8,872 nt of DNA. Origin: Lysobacteraceae bacterium. Lineage in GTDB: Bacteria; Pseudomonadota; Gammaproteobacteria; Xanthomonadales; Xanthomonadaceae. The position numbers and the translations under genes are program-made. Positions 1 through 8,259 of the stretch are shown here, in pieces. The notes under the pieces were generated by a model. It did not search any database. It was given only the letters and a program-made list of their open reading frames with translations, and had not been told where the DNA came from. Positions within the stretch are counted from its first letter, which is position 1. Each line of letters starts with the position of its first letter. The stretch lies in assembly GCA_003449515.1 (NCBI GenBank), contig DMHI01000190.1, positions 1-8,872 of the forward strand, written 5' to 3'.

Positions 1-146
1 ACGAGCCCGAGCCGCTGGAAGTCGTGCCTTGGCGCCTCGATTGCCTGCACGAGCTGATGCTGCGCGAGGAGTTCTCCGAAGGCCGCTCGATCGCCGCGTT
101 GTTCCTGGTGCGCGAGTGGCTGGCGCAGGGCCGGCCGACGCCGTGA
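1..146 (+). CDS. nudE: ADP compounds hydrolase NudE, C-terminal fragment
   Basis: This is the last 47 codons of a gene cut by the left window edge, read in the frame starting at base 3 and ending at TGA 144-146. The visible residues start EPEPLEVVPWRL and later read ALFLVREWLAQGR. As I remember the E. coli NudE tail, it has the same EPEPL, arginine-tryptophan and ALFLVREWL arrangement. NudE is a cytosolic Nudix hydrolase that splits ADP-ribose, NADH and diadenosine polyphosphates. The Nudix box itself lies outside the window, so catalytic residues cannot be checked. The stop codon overlaps the GTG start of cysQ (GTGA, 143-146), which indicates an operon with translational coupling. Confidence 0.88.
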   Translation, partial: EPEPLEVVPWRLDCLHELMLREEFSEGRSIAALFLVREWLAQGRPTP

Positions 147-1033
147 GCGCGGTCATCCATGCCGGCGCCGTGGGCAGCGCGCTGCGCGTCGCCGCCGCGC
201 TGCGTGAACCCACGATCGCGCTGGCCGAGGCCGCCGGGCGGGCGATCATGGCCGTCTACGCCCGCGAATTCGCCGTCGAATCGAAAGCCGACCGCTCGCC
301 GCTGACCGAGGCCGATCTCGCCTCGCATCGCCTCCTCGTCGCCGGACTCGAGGCGCTGACGCCGGACATTCCGGTGCTGTCGGAGGAATCGGCCGCGCTC
401 GACCCCGGCCTGCGCCGCGCGTGGCCGCGGCTGTGGCTGGTCGATCCGCTCGATGGCACCCGCGAGTTCGTGAAGAAGAATGGCGAGTTCTGCGTCTGCA
501 TCGCGCTGATCGAGCACGGCGCGCCGGTGCTCGGCCTGGTGCACGCGCCAGTGGGCGGCGTGACGTGGTCGGCGCTCGCGGGCGAGGGCGCCTGGCGGCG
601 GGAACGCGCGGGTGCGGAGGTGGCGCTCGCCGCGGTCGGCGTCGCGCAGGCGACAGCGGCAGCGCCGGCAGCGTGCGCCACGACCAATTCCGCAACGCCG
701 CCGCTCGGGCTGCGCGTCGCGGCCAGCCGCTCGCACCTCGATGCGCGCACCGCCGCGCTGCTCGAACGCCTGCCTGAGGCCGAGCGCGTGCCGATGGGTT
801 CGGCACTGAAGTTCGGCCTGCTCGCGGAAGGTCGCCTCGATCTCTACCCGCGCTTTGGCCCCACCTCCGAATGGGACACCGCCGCCGGGCAATGCCTGGT
901 CGAAGCGGTGGGCGGCGCGGTGTTTGATCTCGCAGGCCAGCCGCTGCGCTACAACCAGCGCGCCACCCTGCTCAATGGCGATTTCGTCGCCGTCCGCGAC
1001 ACGCGCCTGCCGTGGAGGGACTGGCTTGACTGA
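143..1033 (+). CDS. cysQ: 3'(2'),5'-bisphosphate nucleotidase CysQ
   Basis: CysQ removes the 3'-phosphate of 3'-phosphoadenosine 5'-phosphate, the by-product of sulfate assimilation, giving AMP. It belongs to the Mg-dependent, Li-sensitive inositol-monophosphatase fold. Counting from GTG 143, the metal-binding motifs are all present: SEES at residues 80-83, DPLDGT at 101-106 and WDTAAG at 244-249. AGRAIMAVY near the N-terminus and GSALKFGLLAEG further on are also typical. At 296 residues it is longer than E. coli CysQ (246). Part of the excess is an alanine-rich insertion at about residues 154-188, between GEGAWRR and LRVAASRSH, and part is the N-terminus. The start is chosen because GTG 143 overlaps the nudE stop; the only upstream purine-rich stretch is a modest CAGGG at 126-130. 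GTG 170 is an alternative, and ATG 248 would cut into the fold. Suhb-type inositol monophosphatase is less likely because of the nudE/mazG neighbours and the DPLDGTREF signature. Confidence 0.93.
   Translation: MSAVIHAGAVGSALRVAAALREPTIALAEAAGRAIMAVYAREFAVESKADRSPLTEADLASHRLLVAGLEALTPDIPVLSEESAALDPGLRRAWPRLWLVDPLDGTREFVKKNGEFCVCIALIEHGAPVLGLVHAPVGGVTWSALAGEGAWRRERAGAEVALAAVGVAQATAAAPAACATTNSATPPLGLRVAASRSHLDARTAALLERLPEAERVPMGSALKFGLLAEGRLDLYPRFGPTSEWDTAAGQCLVEAVGGAVFDLAGQPLRYNQRATLLNGDFVAVRDTRLPWRDWLD
1014..1018 (+). promoter_or_regulatory. Shine-Dalgarno GGAGG deciding the mazG start
   Basis: A strong GGAGG lies inside the last codons of cysQ. Seven bases separate it from TTG 1026, the ideal spacing, while ATG 1038 is 19 bases away, which is too far. 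This favours TTG as the mazG initiation codon, making mazG overlap the cysQ stop (TGA 1031-1033). This is inference from spacing only. Confidence 0.6.
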
Positions 1034-1910
1034 CGCGATGCAGCGCAAGGCCTTGGAAGCGCTCGACATCGACGCCGTCGACGGCGTGCTGTCGCGCATC
1101 GACACCCTGCTCGCGGTGATGGCGCGGCTGCGCGATCCCGCGCGCGGCTGCCCCTGGGACGTGAAGCAGGACTTCGCCAGCATCGCCACCTACACCATCG
1201 AGGAAGCCTACGAGGTGGCCGAGGCCATCGACCGCGGCGATCTCGGTGATCTGAAGGACGAGCTTGGCGACCTGCTGCTGCAGGTGGTGTTCCACGCGCA
1301 GATGGCGAACGAGCGGGGCGCCTTCGGGTTCGGCGATGTCGTCGCTGCCATCAACGACAAGATGATCCGCCGCCACCCGCACGTGTTCGGGTCGGCACCG
1401 GTCGAGGATGCCGACGCGCAGACCGCCGCATGGGAGGCGATGAAGGCCGCCGAGCGCGTGGCGAAGCGCCGTGATGGCCACGGCGCGGGCTCGCCGCCCT
1501 CGGTGCTCGACGATGTGCCGAAGGCCTTGCCCGAGTGGCAGCGCGCACTCAGACTGCAGAAGCGCGGCGCCAGCGTCGGCTACGACTGGCCGGGCCCGGC
1601 ACCGGTGATCGACAAGCTGCACGAGGAAATCGAGGAAGTGCGCGGGGCCCTGGCGCTGCCGGCCTCGCCCGCGCGGCAGGACGCGCTGGAGGACGAGATC
1701 GGCGACCTGCTGTTCGTGGCGATGAACCTCGCGCGCAAGGCCAAGGTCGATCCGGGCACCGCGCTGCGCCGCGCGAATGCCAAGTACGAGCGCCGCTTCC
1801 GGCAGATGGAGGCGCTGGCCCGTGCGCAGGGGCAGGAGTTCGCCGCGCTCACGCTGACCGCGCAGGAGGCGCTGTGGCAGCAGGCGAAGCAAATCGAGCG
1901 CGGCGGGTGA
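1026..1910 (+). CDS. mazG: Nucleoside triphosphate pyrophosphohydrolase MazG
   Basis: MazG hydrolyses NTPs and dNTPs to the monophosphate and pyrophosphate. It clears aberrant nucleotides and in E. coli also modulates ppGpp-linked stress. The protein has the usual duplicated all-alpha MazG domain. Counting from TTG 1026, the first copy has EEAYE at residues 59-63 and E79xxD82 (within DELGD); the second has EEIEE at 200-204 and E224xxD227 (within DEIGD). These are the Mg-binding acidic pairs of the family. DPARGCPWDVKQ near the N-terminus and RRHPHVFG are further family signatures. Length is 294 residues from TTG 1026 or 290 from ATG 1038; E. coli MazG has 263. TTG is preferred because of the well-placed GGAGG, ATG being the conservative alternative. 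A glycine-rich linker (RRDGHGAGSPPS) separates the two halves. The overlap with cysQ suggests co-transcription and coupling. Confidence 0.95.
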   Translation: MTDAMQRKALEALDIDAVDGVLSRIDTLLAVMARLRDPARGCPWDVKQDFASIATYTIEEAYEVAEAIDRGDLGDLKDELGDLLLQVVFHAQMANERGAFGFGDVVAAINDKMIRRHPHVFGSAPVEDADAQTAAWEAMKAAERVAKRRDGHGAGSPPSVLDDVPKALPEWQRALRLQKRGASVGYDWPGPAPVIDKLHEEIEEVRGALALPASPARQDALEDEIGDLLFVAMNLARKAKVDPGTALRRANAKYERRFRQMEALARAQGQEFAALTLTAQEALWQQAKQIERGG

Positions 1911-1960
1911 GACAGCGCGCGCCCGTCGTCAGGTCAGTGCCACCACGAGGAATCACCGCC

Positions 1961-2287
1961 ATGAGCACGACATCGAAGCCCGCTCCCGGTTTCGCCAGTT
2001 TCCGCGAGTTCTACCCGTTCTACCTCGGCGAGCACCGCAACCGCACCTCACGACGCCTGCATGTCATCGGCTCGGCCGCCGTGCTGCTGATCCTCGCGCT
2101 GGTGCTGGCGCAGGTGCTCGCTCCGTGGTGGTTGCTGGCCCTGCCGGTGGTCGGCTATGGCTTCGCCTGGGTCGGGCACTTCGTGTTCGAGAAGAACCGC
2201 CCGGCCACGTTCAAGCACCCGATCTACTCGCTGATGGGCGACTGGGTGATGTTCAAGGACGTGCTGACCGGGAAGATCCCGTTCTGA
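1961..2287 (+). CDS. DUF962 / Mpo1-like small membrane protein
   Basis: A 108-residue protein matching the DUF962 (Mpo1-like) family. Diagnostic blocks are FYPFYLGEHRNRTSRRLH at residues 17-34, GYGFAWVGHF at 65-74, EKNRPATF at 77-84 and YSLMGDWVMF at 89-98. Histidines H25, H34 and H73 are good candidates for the conserved metal ligands. Two hydrophobic stretches, about 36-54 and 57-76, imply an inner-membrane protein. In yeast the relative Mpo1 is an Fe(II)-dependent dioxygenase acting on 2-hydroxy fatty acids in alpha-oxidation; whether bacterial members do this is not established, so the function here is open. A GAGG at 1947-1950 sits 10 bases before the ATG. The gap to mazG is 50 bases with no hairpin that I can see, so it may be the last gene of the nudE-cysQ-mazG unit. 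Confidence 0.9.
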   Translation: MSTTSKPAPGFASFREFYPFYLGEHRNRTSRRLHVIGSAAVLLILALVLAQVLAPWWLLALPVVGYGFAWVGHFVFEKNRPATFKHPIYSLMGDWVMFKDVLTGKIPF

Positions 2288-2309
2288 CGCGCTTCGTCCG
2301 GTAGCCGCC

Positions 2310-2330
2310 GTCGCAGGCTTCACGCCCGAC
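2310..2330 (+). terminator. Possible weak hairpin after the DUF962 gene
   Basis: GTCG 2310-2313 pairs with CGAC 2327-2330 and GGC 2316-2318 with GCC 2324-2326, leaving a two-base bulge (CA) and a TTCAC loop. It begins 22 bases after the DUF962 stop, a plausible place for termination. There is no T-run after it, so an intrinsic terminator is doubtful. Confidence 0.2.
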
Positions 2331-2363
2331 TCACCGGTACCGGCGCTCAATGGCGAGGTGATT

Positions 2364-2399
2364 TCACAAACCTGAACACACGATCCTCACATCCCTGAA
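2364..2399 (+). promoter_or_regulatory. Direct repeat upstream of the response regulator, candidate operator
   Basis: Two 13-base copies, TCACAAACCTGAA (2364-2376) and TCACATCCCTGAA (2387-2399), are identical at 11 of 13 positions (TCACA..CCTGAA). Their starts are 23 bases apart, about two helical turns. They lie in a locally AT-richer patch immediately ahead of the response regulator ATG at 2410. OmpR-family regulators commonly bind direct repeats on one face of the helix and often control their own operon, so an autoregulatory site is a reasonable inference. The second copy ends within the Shine-Dalgarno AAGGAG (2398-2403), so bound protein would also block the start region. No clear -35/-10 pair could be placed with confidence. 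Confidence 0.4.
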
Positions 2400-2409
2400 G
2401 GAGCCCGCC

Positions 2410-3123
2410 ATGCGCCGTGACGACCCCGCCGGACTGATCCTCGTCGTCGAGGACAACCGCAACCTCTCCGAGATGATGGGCGAGTACCTCGAAGCCCGCG
2501 GCTTCGGCGTCGACTACGCCGGCGACGGCCACGACGGCTTCCGCCTCGCCGTCGACAACAGCTACGACGTGATCGTGCTCGACCTGATGCTGCCGCGCAT
2601 GGACGGCGTCGAGGTCTGCCGCAAGCTGCGCAACGAGGCCAAGAAGAGCACGCCGGTGCTGATGCTGACCGCGCGCGACACCCTGCAGGACAAGGTGATC
2701 GGCCTCGACGCCGGCGCCGACGACTACCTCGTCAAGCCCTTCGCCATCCAGGAGCTCGAAGCCCGCCTGCGCGCGCTGATCCGCCGCGACCGCCGCCAGG
2801 TGAGCGCCGAGGTGCTGAAGGTGGCCGACCTGATTCTCGACACCGCCTCGCTGCGCGTGACCCGCGGCGGCAAGGAGATCCAGCTCTCGCCGATCGGGTT
2901 GCGGCTGCTGACGATCCTGATGCGCGAATCGCCGCGCGTGGTGACCCGCCGCGACATCGAGCGCGAGATCTGGGGCGACGGCCTGCCGGATTCCGACACC
3001 CTGCGCAGCCACCTCTACAACCTGCGCAAGGCGATCGACCGGCCGTTCGAAAAGCAGCTGCTGCACACCGTGCAGACCGCCGGCTATCGGATCGCCGATC
3101 TCGACACGGCGCCCGCCGCCTGA
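2410..3123 (+). CDS. OmpR/PhoB-family response regulator
   Basis: A 237-residue transcription factor that receives a phosphoryl group from the kinase encoded next to it. The receiver domain (about residues 9-125) has all expected residues: acidic pair E14-D15, phospho-acceptor D58 in LDLMLPRMDG, T87 in LMLTARD and K109 in YLVKPF. A winged-helix DNA-binding domain follows (about 136-232), with QLSPIGLRLLTILMRE, then RDIEREIWGD and the wing residues TVQTAGYRI. The ATG at 2410 is preceded by a good AAGGAG at 2398-2403. The 23-base gap to the kinase gene indicates a two-gene operon. The receiver (EVCRKLRN then PVLMLTARD) resembles ColR-type regulators of xanthomonads and pseudomonads, but I cannot prove orthology and give no symbol. 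Targets are unknown; the direct repeat upstream suggests autoregulation. Confidence 0.95.
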   Translation: MRRDDPAGLILVVEDNRNLSEMMGEYLEARGFGVDYAGDGHDGFRLAVDNSYDVIVLDLMLPRMDGVEVCRKLRNEAKKSTPVLMLTARDTLQDKVIGLDAGADDYLVKPFAIQELEARLRALIRRDRRQVSAEVLKVADLILDTASLRVTRGGKEIQLSPIGLRLLTILMRESPRVVTRRDIEREIWGDGLPDSDTLRSHLYNLRKAIDRPFEKQLLHTVQTAGYRIADLDTAPAA

Positions 3124-3146
3124 GCCACGGCGGGAACGGATCGTCC

Positions 3147-4454
3147 ATGACCGATGCCAGCGGCCTGCGCCGCAAGATCTGGATCGCCTTCATCCTGCAG
3201 GCGGCCGCGATCAGTTTCGCGGCCGTTCTGGGCGTGTACGGCGCCTCCGCGGTGCTCAAGCACCTGCTGATCCAGCGCGCGCTCACCGAGGAGGCCACGC
3301 ACTTCTGGCACCGCAGCGACGCCAACCCGGCAGCCACGGCGCCCAACACCTTCAACATGACCGGCTTCGTGCTGGAGCACGGTGCCGACCGCTCGGCGCT
3401 GCCCGAGCCGCTGCGCCGGTTGCCGGTGGGCTTCCACAGCCTGCCGCGCGCGCAGGGCGGGGCGCTGGTGCTGGTGGAGCAGCGCGACGATCGCACGCTG
3501 TACCTGCTGTTCAAGCAGGAGCAGGTCGATGCGCTGGCGTTCTGGTTCGGCGTGGTGCCACTGGCGCTGGTGCTGGTCGTGGTCTACGTGATCGCCTGGA
3601 GCACCTACCGCGCGTCGCGCCGCGCGGTGTCGCCGGTGATCTGGCTGGCCTCACAGGTGCAGCGCTGGGATCCGAAGCACCCGGAAGTCAGCAGCCTCAA
3701 GCCCGAGAACCTGCCGGTCGATGTGGAGGGCGAGACCCTGGTGCTGGCCTCGTCGCTGCATGACTTCGGCAACCGCATCGAGGAACTGGTGCAGCGCGAG
3801 CGCAACTTCACCCGCGATGCCTCGCACGAGCTGCGCACGCCGCTGGCGGTGATCCGCATGGCCGCCGAGATGATGCAGGCCGACGCGGTGTGTTCGCCGC
3901 GCCAGCAGAAGTCGCTGAACCGCATCCAGGGCGCGGTGCGCGACATGGAGACGCTGATCGAGGCCTTCCTGATCCTCGCCCGCGACGGCGACACCGGGCT
4001 GCCGCCGGAGAGCCTGCTGGCCTCGGAGATGGTGGAGGATGCGCTCGAGCAGGCGCGCCCGCTGGTGGCCAACAAGCCGGTGGCGCTGGAGTTGCGCCTC
4101 GATGCCGACTTCCAGTTGCTGGCGCCGCGGCGCGTCGTTTCGGTGATGCTGAACAACCTGATCCGCAATGCCTGCTACTACACCGACGCCGGTCACGTGC
4201 GGGTGCACGTGGGCTTCGGCGAGATCCGCATCGAAGACACCGGCATCGGCATGTCGTCGGAGCAGCTCGCCAAGGTGTTCGAGCCATTCTGGCGCGCCGA
4301 CATCGGCCGCCAGGACGGTCAGGGCATCGGCCTCTCGATCGTCCAGCGCCTGAGCCAGCGGTTCGGCTGGCCGGTTCACCTCGCCAGCGAGGCCGGCAAG
4401 GGCACGGTCGCGACGGTGCGGTTCCCGCAGGCGACGCCGCCCGGGACGGCCTGA
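3147..4454 (+). CDS. Sensor histidine kinase, partner of the adjacent regulator
   Basis: A 435-residue inner-membrane kinase. TM1 covers about residues 9-32 and TM2 about 129-153, leaving a periplasmic sensor loop of about 95 residues. A HAMP-like linker then leads to the HisKA domain with H227 in DASHELRTPL. The ATPase domain has N-box N337-N341 (NNLIRN), G1 motif DTGIG at 364-368, an F-box FEPFWR and G2 motif GQGIG at 391-395. The N-box to G1 distance is short, giving a trimmed ATPase core. The sensor loop begins with a TEEATHFWHR segment (E48, E49, H52, H55) rich in potential metal ligands; ColS-type kinases sense metals through acidic residues in this loop, so metal or envelope sensing is a possible but unproven role. 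CGGA at 3137-3140 may serve as a weak ribosome-binding site for ATG 3147. Confidence 0.95.
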   Translation: MTDASGLRRKIWIAFILQAAAISFAAVLGVYGASAVLKHLLIQRALTEEATHFWHRSDANPAATAPNTFNMTGFVLEHGADRSALPEPLRRLPVGFHSLPRAQGGALVLVEQRDDRTLYLLFKQEQVDALAFWFGVVPLALVLVVVYVIAWSTYRASRRAVSPVIWLASQVQRWDPKHPEVSSLKPENLPVDVEGETLVLASSLHDFGNRIEELVQRERNFTRDASHELRTPLAVIRMAAEMMQADAVCSPRQQKSLNRIQGAVRDMETLIEAFLILARDGDTGLPPESLLASEMVEDALEQARPLVANKPVALELRLDADFQLLAPRRVVSVMLNNLIRNACYYTDAGHVRVHVGFGEIRIEDTGIGMSSEQLAKVFEPFWRADIGRQDGQGIGLSIVQRLSQRFGWPVHLASEAGKGTVATVRFPQATPPGTA

Positions 4455-4460
4455 AACGCT

Positions 4461-4466
4461 TACCCT
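4461..4466 (+). promoter_or_regulatory. Candidate -10 box TACCCT ahead of the isoaspartyl peptidase gene
   Basis: TACCCT follows the TAnnnT pattern of a sigma-70 -10 element and lies 32 bases before ATG 4493, just after the kinase stop. Two other genes in this window have a similar box at nearly the same distance. No recognisable -35 sequence is present 16-18 bases upstream, so this is tentative. Confidence 0.3.
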
Positions 4467-4492
4467 CGTGGCAACCAACCCGGAGCGCCGCG

Positions 4493-5524
4493 ATGCCCCT
4501 GATGCCGACACTGCCCACCCTCACCGCCGTCGCGGCGGTTCTGCTGGCTCCCGGCCTCGAGGCGGCAGCGGCCGCGGCGACCGCGCCGACGGCGCTGGTC
4601 ATCCACGGCGGTGCCGGGGTGATCACCCGCGAGCAGCTCTCCGTGAATGATGAGCGTGCCATCCGCGCCGATCTCGATGCCGCCCTCGATGCCGGCGATG
4701 CCGTGCTGAACGCCGGCGGCAGCGCCCTCGACGCGGTGACGGCCGCCGTCGTCGTGCTTGAGGACTCGCCGTGGTTCAACGCCGGCAAAGGCGCGGTGTT
4801 CACCGCCGACGGCGGCCACGAGCTGGACGCCGCGATCATGGAGGGCCACACCCGCCGTGCCGGTGCGGTCACGGGCGTCCGCACCGTGCGCCACCCGGTG
4901 CGTCTGGCGCGTGCGGTGATGGAGCACACGCGGCATGTGTTCCTTGCCGCCGAGGGTGCCGAAGCCTTCGCCGACACCCGGCCCGAGATCGAGCGCGTCG
5001 GCAACGACTGGTTCAACACCGAGCGGCGTCGCCAGCAGCTCGAGGCCGCGCGCGAGCGCGAGCAGCGCCAGGCCGCAGGCGATGACGTCACCCCGGTGCC
5101 CGGCGCGCACTTCGGCACCGTGGGTGCGGTTGCACTGGACGCCAACGGCCACATCGCGGTGGCCACCTCCACCGGCGGCATGACCAACAAGCGCTGGGGC
5201 CGGATCGGCGATGCGCCGGTGATCGGCGCCGGCACCTACGCCAACGACCAGTGCGGCATCAGCGGCACCGGCTGGGGCGAGTTCTACCTCCGCGCCGTGG
5301 CCGCGCACGCCATCTGCGCGCGGGTGGCGCTGCGCGGCGACCCGATCGCCGCCGCCGCCGACGACGTGATCAACAACGTGATCCCGGCGCTGGGCGGCGA
5401 CGGTGGAGCGATCGGGCTGGACGCCCGCGGCACCATCGTCATGCCCTTCAACACCGCCGGCATGTACCGGGGCTGGATCCACCCCGATGGACGCCGCGGC
5501 ACGGCGGTGTTCCGCGAGCCGTGA
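4493..5524 (+). CDS. iaaA: Isoaspartyl peptidase / type III L-asparaginase (Ntn hydrolase)
   Basis: This 343-residue enzyme releases aspartate from isoaspartyl dipeptides and hydrolyses asparagine. It is made as an inactive precursor that cuts itself into alpha and beta subunits. Family marks are HGGAG at residues 38-42, SPWFNAGKGAVF, and the cleavage site G208/T209 in HFGTVGAVALD, where T209 becomes the N-terminal nucleophile. TGGMTNK (227-233), RWGRIGDAPVIGAGTY and SGTGWGEFYLR follow as in E. coli IaaA (321 residues). Predicted chains are about 208 and 135 residues. Residues 10-30 form a hydrophobic, alanine-rich stretch that looks like an export signal, but the region before it has no Lys or Arg, which is odd. 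GGAG at 4482-4485 lies 7 bases before the ATG and supports this start; ATG 4502 is an alternative. Plant-type asparaginase is the same family, so the naming is interchangeable. Confidence 0.93.
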   Translation: MPLMPTLPTLTAVAAVLLAPGLEAAAAAATAPTALVIHGGAGVITREQLSVNDERAIRADLDAALDAGDAVLNAGGSALDAVTAAVVVLEDSPWFNAGKGAVFTADGGHELDAAIMEGHTRRAGAVTGVRTVRHPVRLARAVMEHTRHVFLAAEGAEAFADTRPEIERVGNDWFNTERRRQQLEAAREREQRQAAGDDVTPVPGAHFGTVGAVALDANGHIAVATSTGGMTNKRWGRIGDAPVIGAGTYANDQCGISGTGWGEFYLRAVAAHAICARVALRGDPIAAAADDVINNVIPALGGDGGAIGLDARGTIVMPFNTAGMYRGWIHPDGRRGTAVFREP

Positions 5525-5538
5525 CGCAGCGCAAGCGC

Positions 5539-5558
5539 AGCGCCGGCCCGGCGGCGCT
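5539..5558 (+). terminator. GC-rich hairpin after the isoaspartyl peptidase gene
   Basis: AGCGCCG (5539-5545) pairs perfectly with CGGCGCT (5552-5558), a seven-base-pair stem with a six-base loop, 14 bases after the stop. There is no T-run, so factor-independent termination would be weak. The last base of the stem is the first base of a TACCCT box, so the same short segment may separate two transcription units. Confidence 0.3.
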
Positions 5559-5563
5559 ACCCT
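5558..5563 (+). promoter_or_regulatory. Candidate -10 box TACCCT ahead of the 101-residue gene
   Basis: The hexamer is identical to the one ahead of the isoaspartyl peptidase gene and lies the same distance, 32 bases, from its start codon (ATG 5590). No -35 element is evident. The repeated spacing makes it more credible than a lone match, but it remains inference. Confidence 0.3.
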
Positions 5564-5589
5564 GAAGGCCCGCCGCGTGGAGAATCGCC

Positions 5590-5895
5590 ATGTTCGATGA
5601 GGAAACCAGCCGTATCCGCAAGCAGCAGAAGTTCCTGCAGGATGTCGAGCGCGCCATTGCCGAAGCCAACCGGCGGATCATCCACGACCGTATCGCCCGG
5701 CTCGACCGCGCCCGCTTCGTCGCGCTCGCCTCGCGGGTGGCCGAGTTGCGCGCCGCCTACCTCGGGGCCGCCCTCGCTGGTGATTTCGGCCGCTTGCGCG
5801 ACCACCGCGAGGCCTTCGAGGAGGCCAAGGCCGCCTTCGCGGCGCTGGAGCGTGCGATCGAGCGTGGCTACGTCGACATCGACGGCGAAGGCTGA
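5590..5895 (+). CDS. Small helical protein of unknown function
   Basis: A 101-residue soluble protein that I do not recognise. It has no signal peptide, membrane segment, cysteine or obvious catalytic motif. The composition is rich in Arg, Glu and Ala, with long stretches that should be helical: roughly residues 3-60 (IRKQQKFLQDVERAIAEANR, then RIIHDRIARLDRARFVALAS) and 66-93 (GRLRDHREAFEEAKAAF onward). The two parts are separated by GALAGDFG, so a helical hairpin or coiled-coil adaptor is plausible. It ends in an acidic DIDGEG tail. GGAGA at 5579-5583 lies six bases before the ATG, and codon use with GC-rich third positions matches the neighbouring genes, both supporting a real gene. It sits between the isoaspartyl peptidase gene and maeB, but this position does not tell its job. 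Confidence 0.75.
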   Translation: MFDEETSRIRKQQKFLQDVERAIAEANRRIIHDRIARLDRARFVALASRVAELRAAYLGAALAGDFGRLRDHREAFEEAKAAFAALERAIERGYVDIDGEG

Positions 5896-5946
5896 GCGCA
5901 GCACCGGCCCATACGCCGGCGTCCGCCAGCGTCACCACGGCGTGGC

Positions 5947-5952
5947 TAGAAT
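5947..5952 (+). promoter_or_regulatory. Candidate -10 box TAGAAT of maeB
   Basis: TAGAAT is a near-consensus -10 hexamer in an otherwise GC-rich region, 33 bases before ATG 5980. Just upstream is the short inverted repeat CCACG-G-CGTGG (5935-5945), which could be a protein-binding site. A transcript starting shortly after the box would have a leader of about 20 bases without a clear Shine-Dalgarno sequence. No -35 match is visible at the usual distance. Confidence 0.4.
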
Positions 5953-5979
5953 GCGGCTCCGCTTCGCCAGACCTTCGTG

Positions 5980-8255
<2,276 letters not shown>

Positions 8256-8259
<4 letters not shown>

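Noticed and set aside
29..142. In-frame upstream extension of cysQ to TTG 29
   Set aside because: The segment lies inside the nudE coding region in another frame and its translation is Arg/Ala-rich with no similarity to CysQ; GTG 143 at the nudE stop fits better.
855..1025. In-frame upstream extension of mazG into cysQ
   Set aside because: It covers the conserved WDTAAG region of cysQ in another frame; the MazG family N-terminus and the GGAGG site place the start at 1026 or 1038.
2334..2343. Palindrome CCGGTACCGG
   Set aside because: It is only ten bases long, in a GC-rich region where such words are common, and is not paired with any promoter element I can identify.
2358..2367. GTGA-TT-TCAC as a CRP/FNR-type site
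   Set aside because: The half-sites are separated by two bases; CRP-type sites need about six, so the spacing is wrong.
3808..5482. Long minus-strand open frames opposite the kinase and isoaspartyl peptidase genes
   Set aside because: They run across two clear plus-strand genes, have low-complexity Arg/Ser/Ala composition and no family features.
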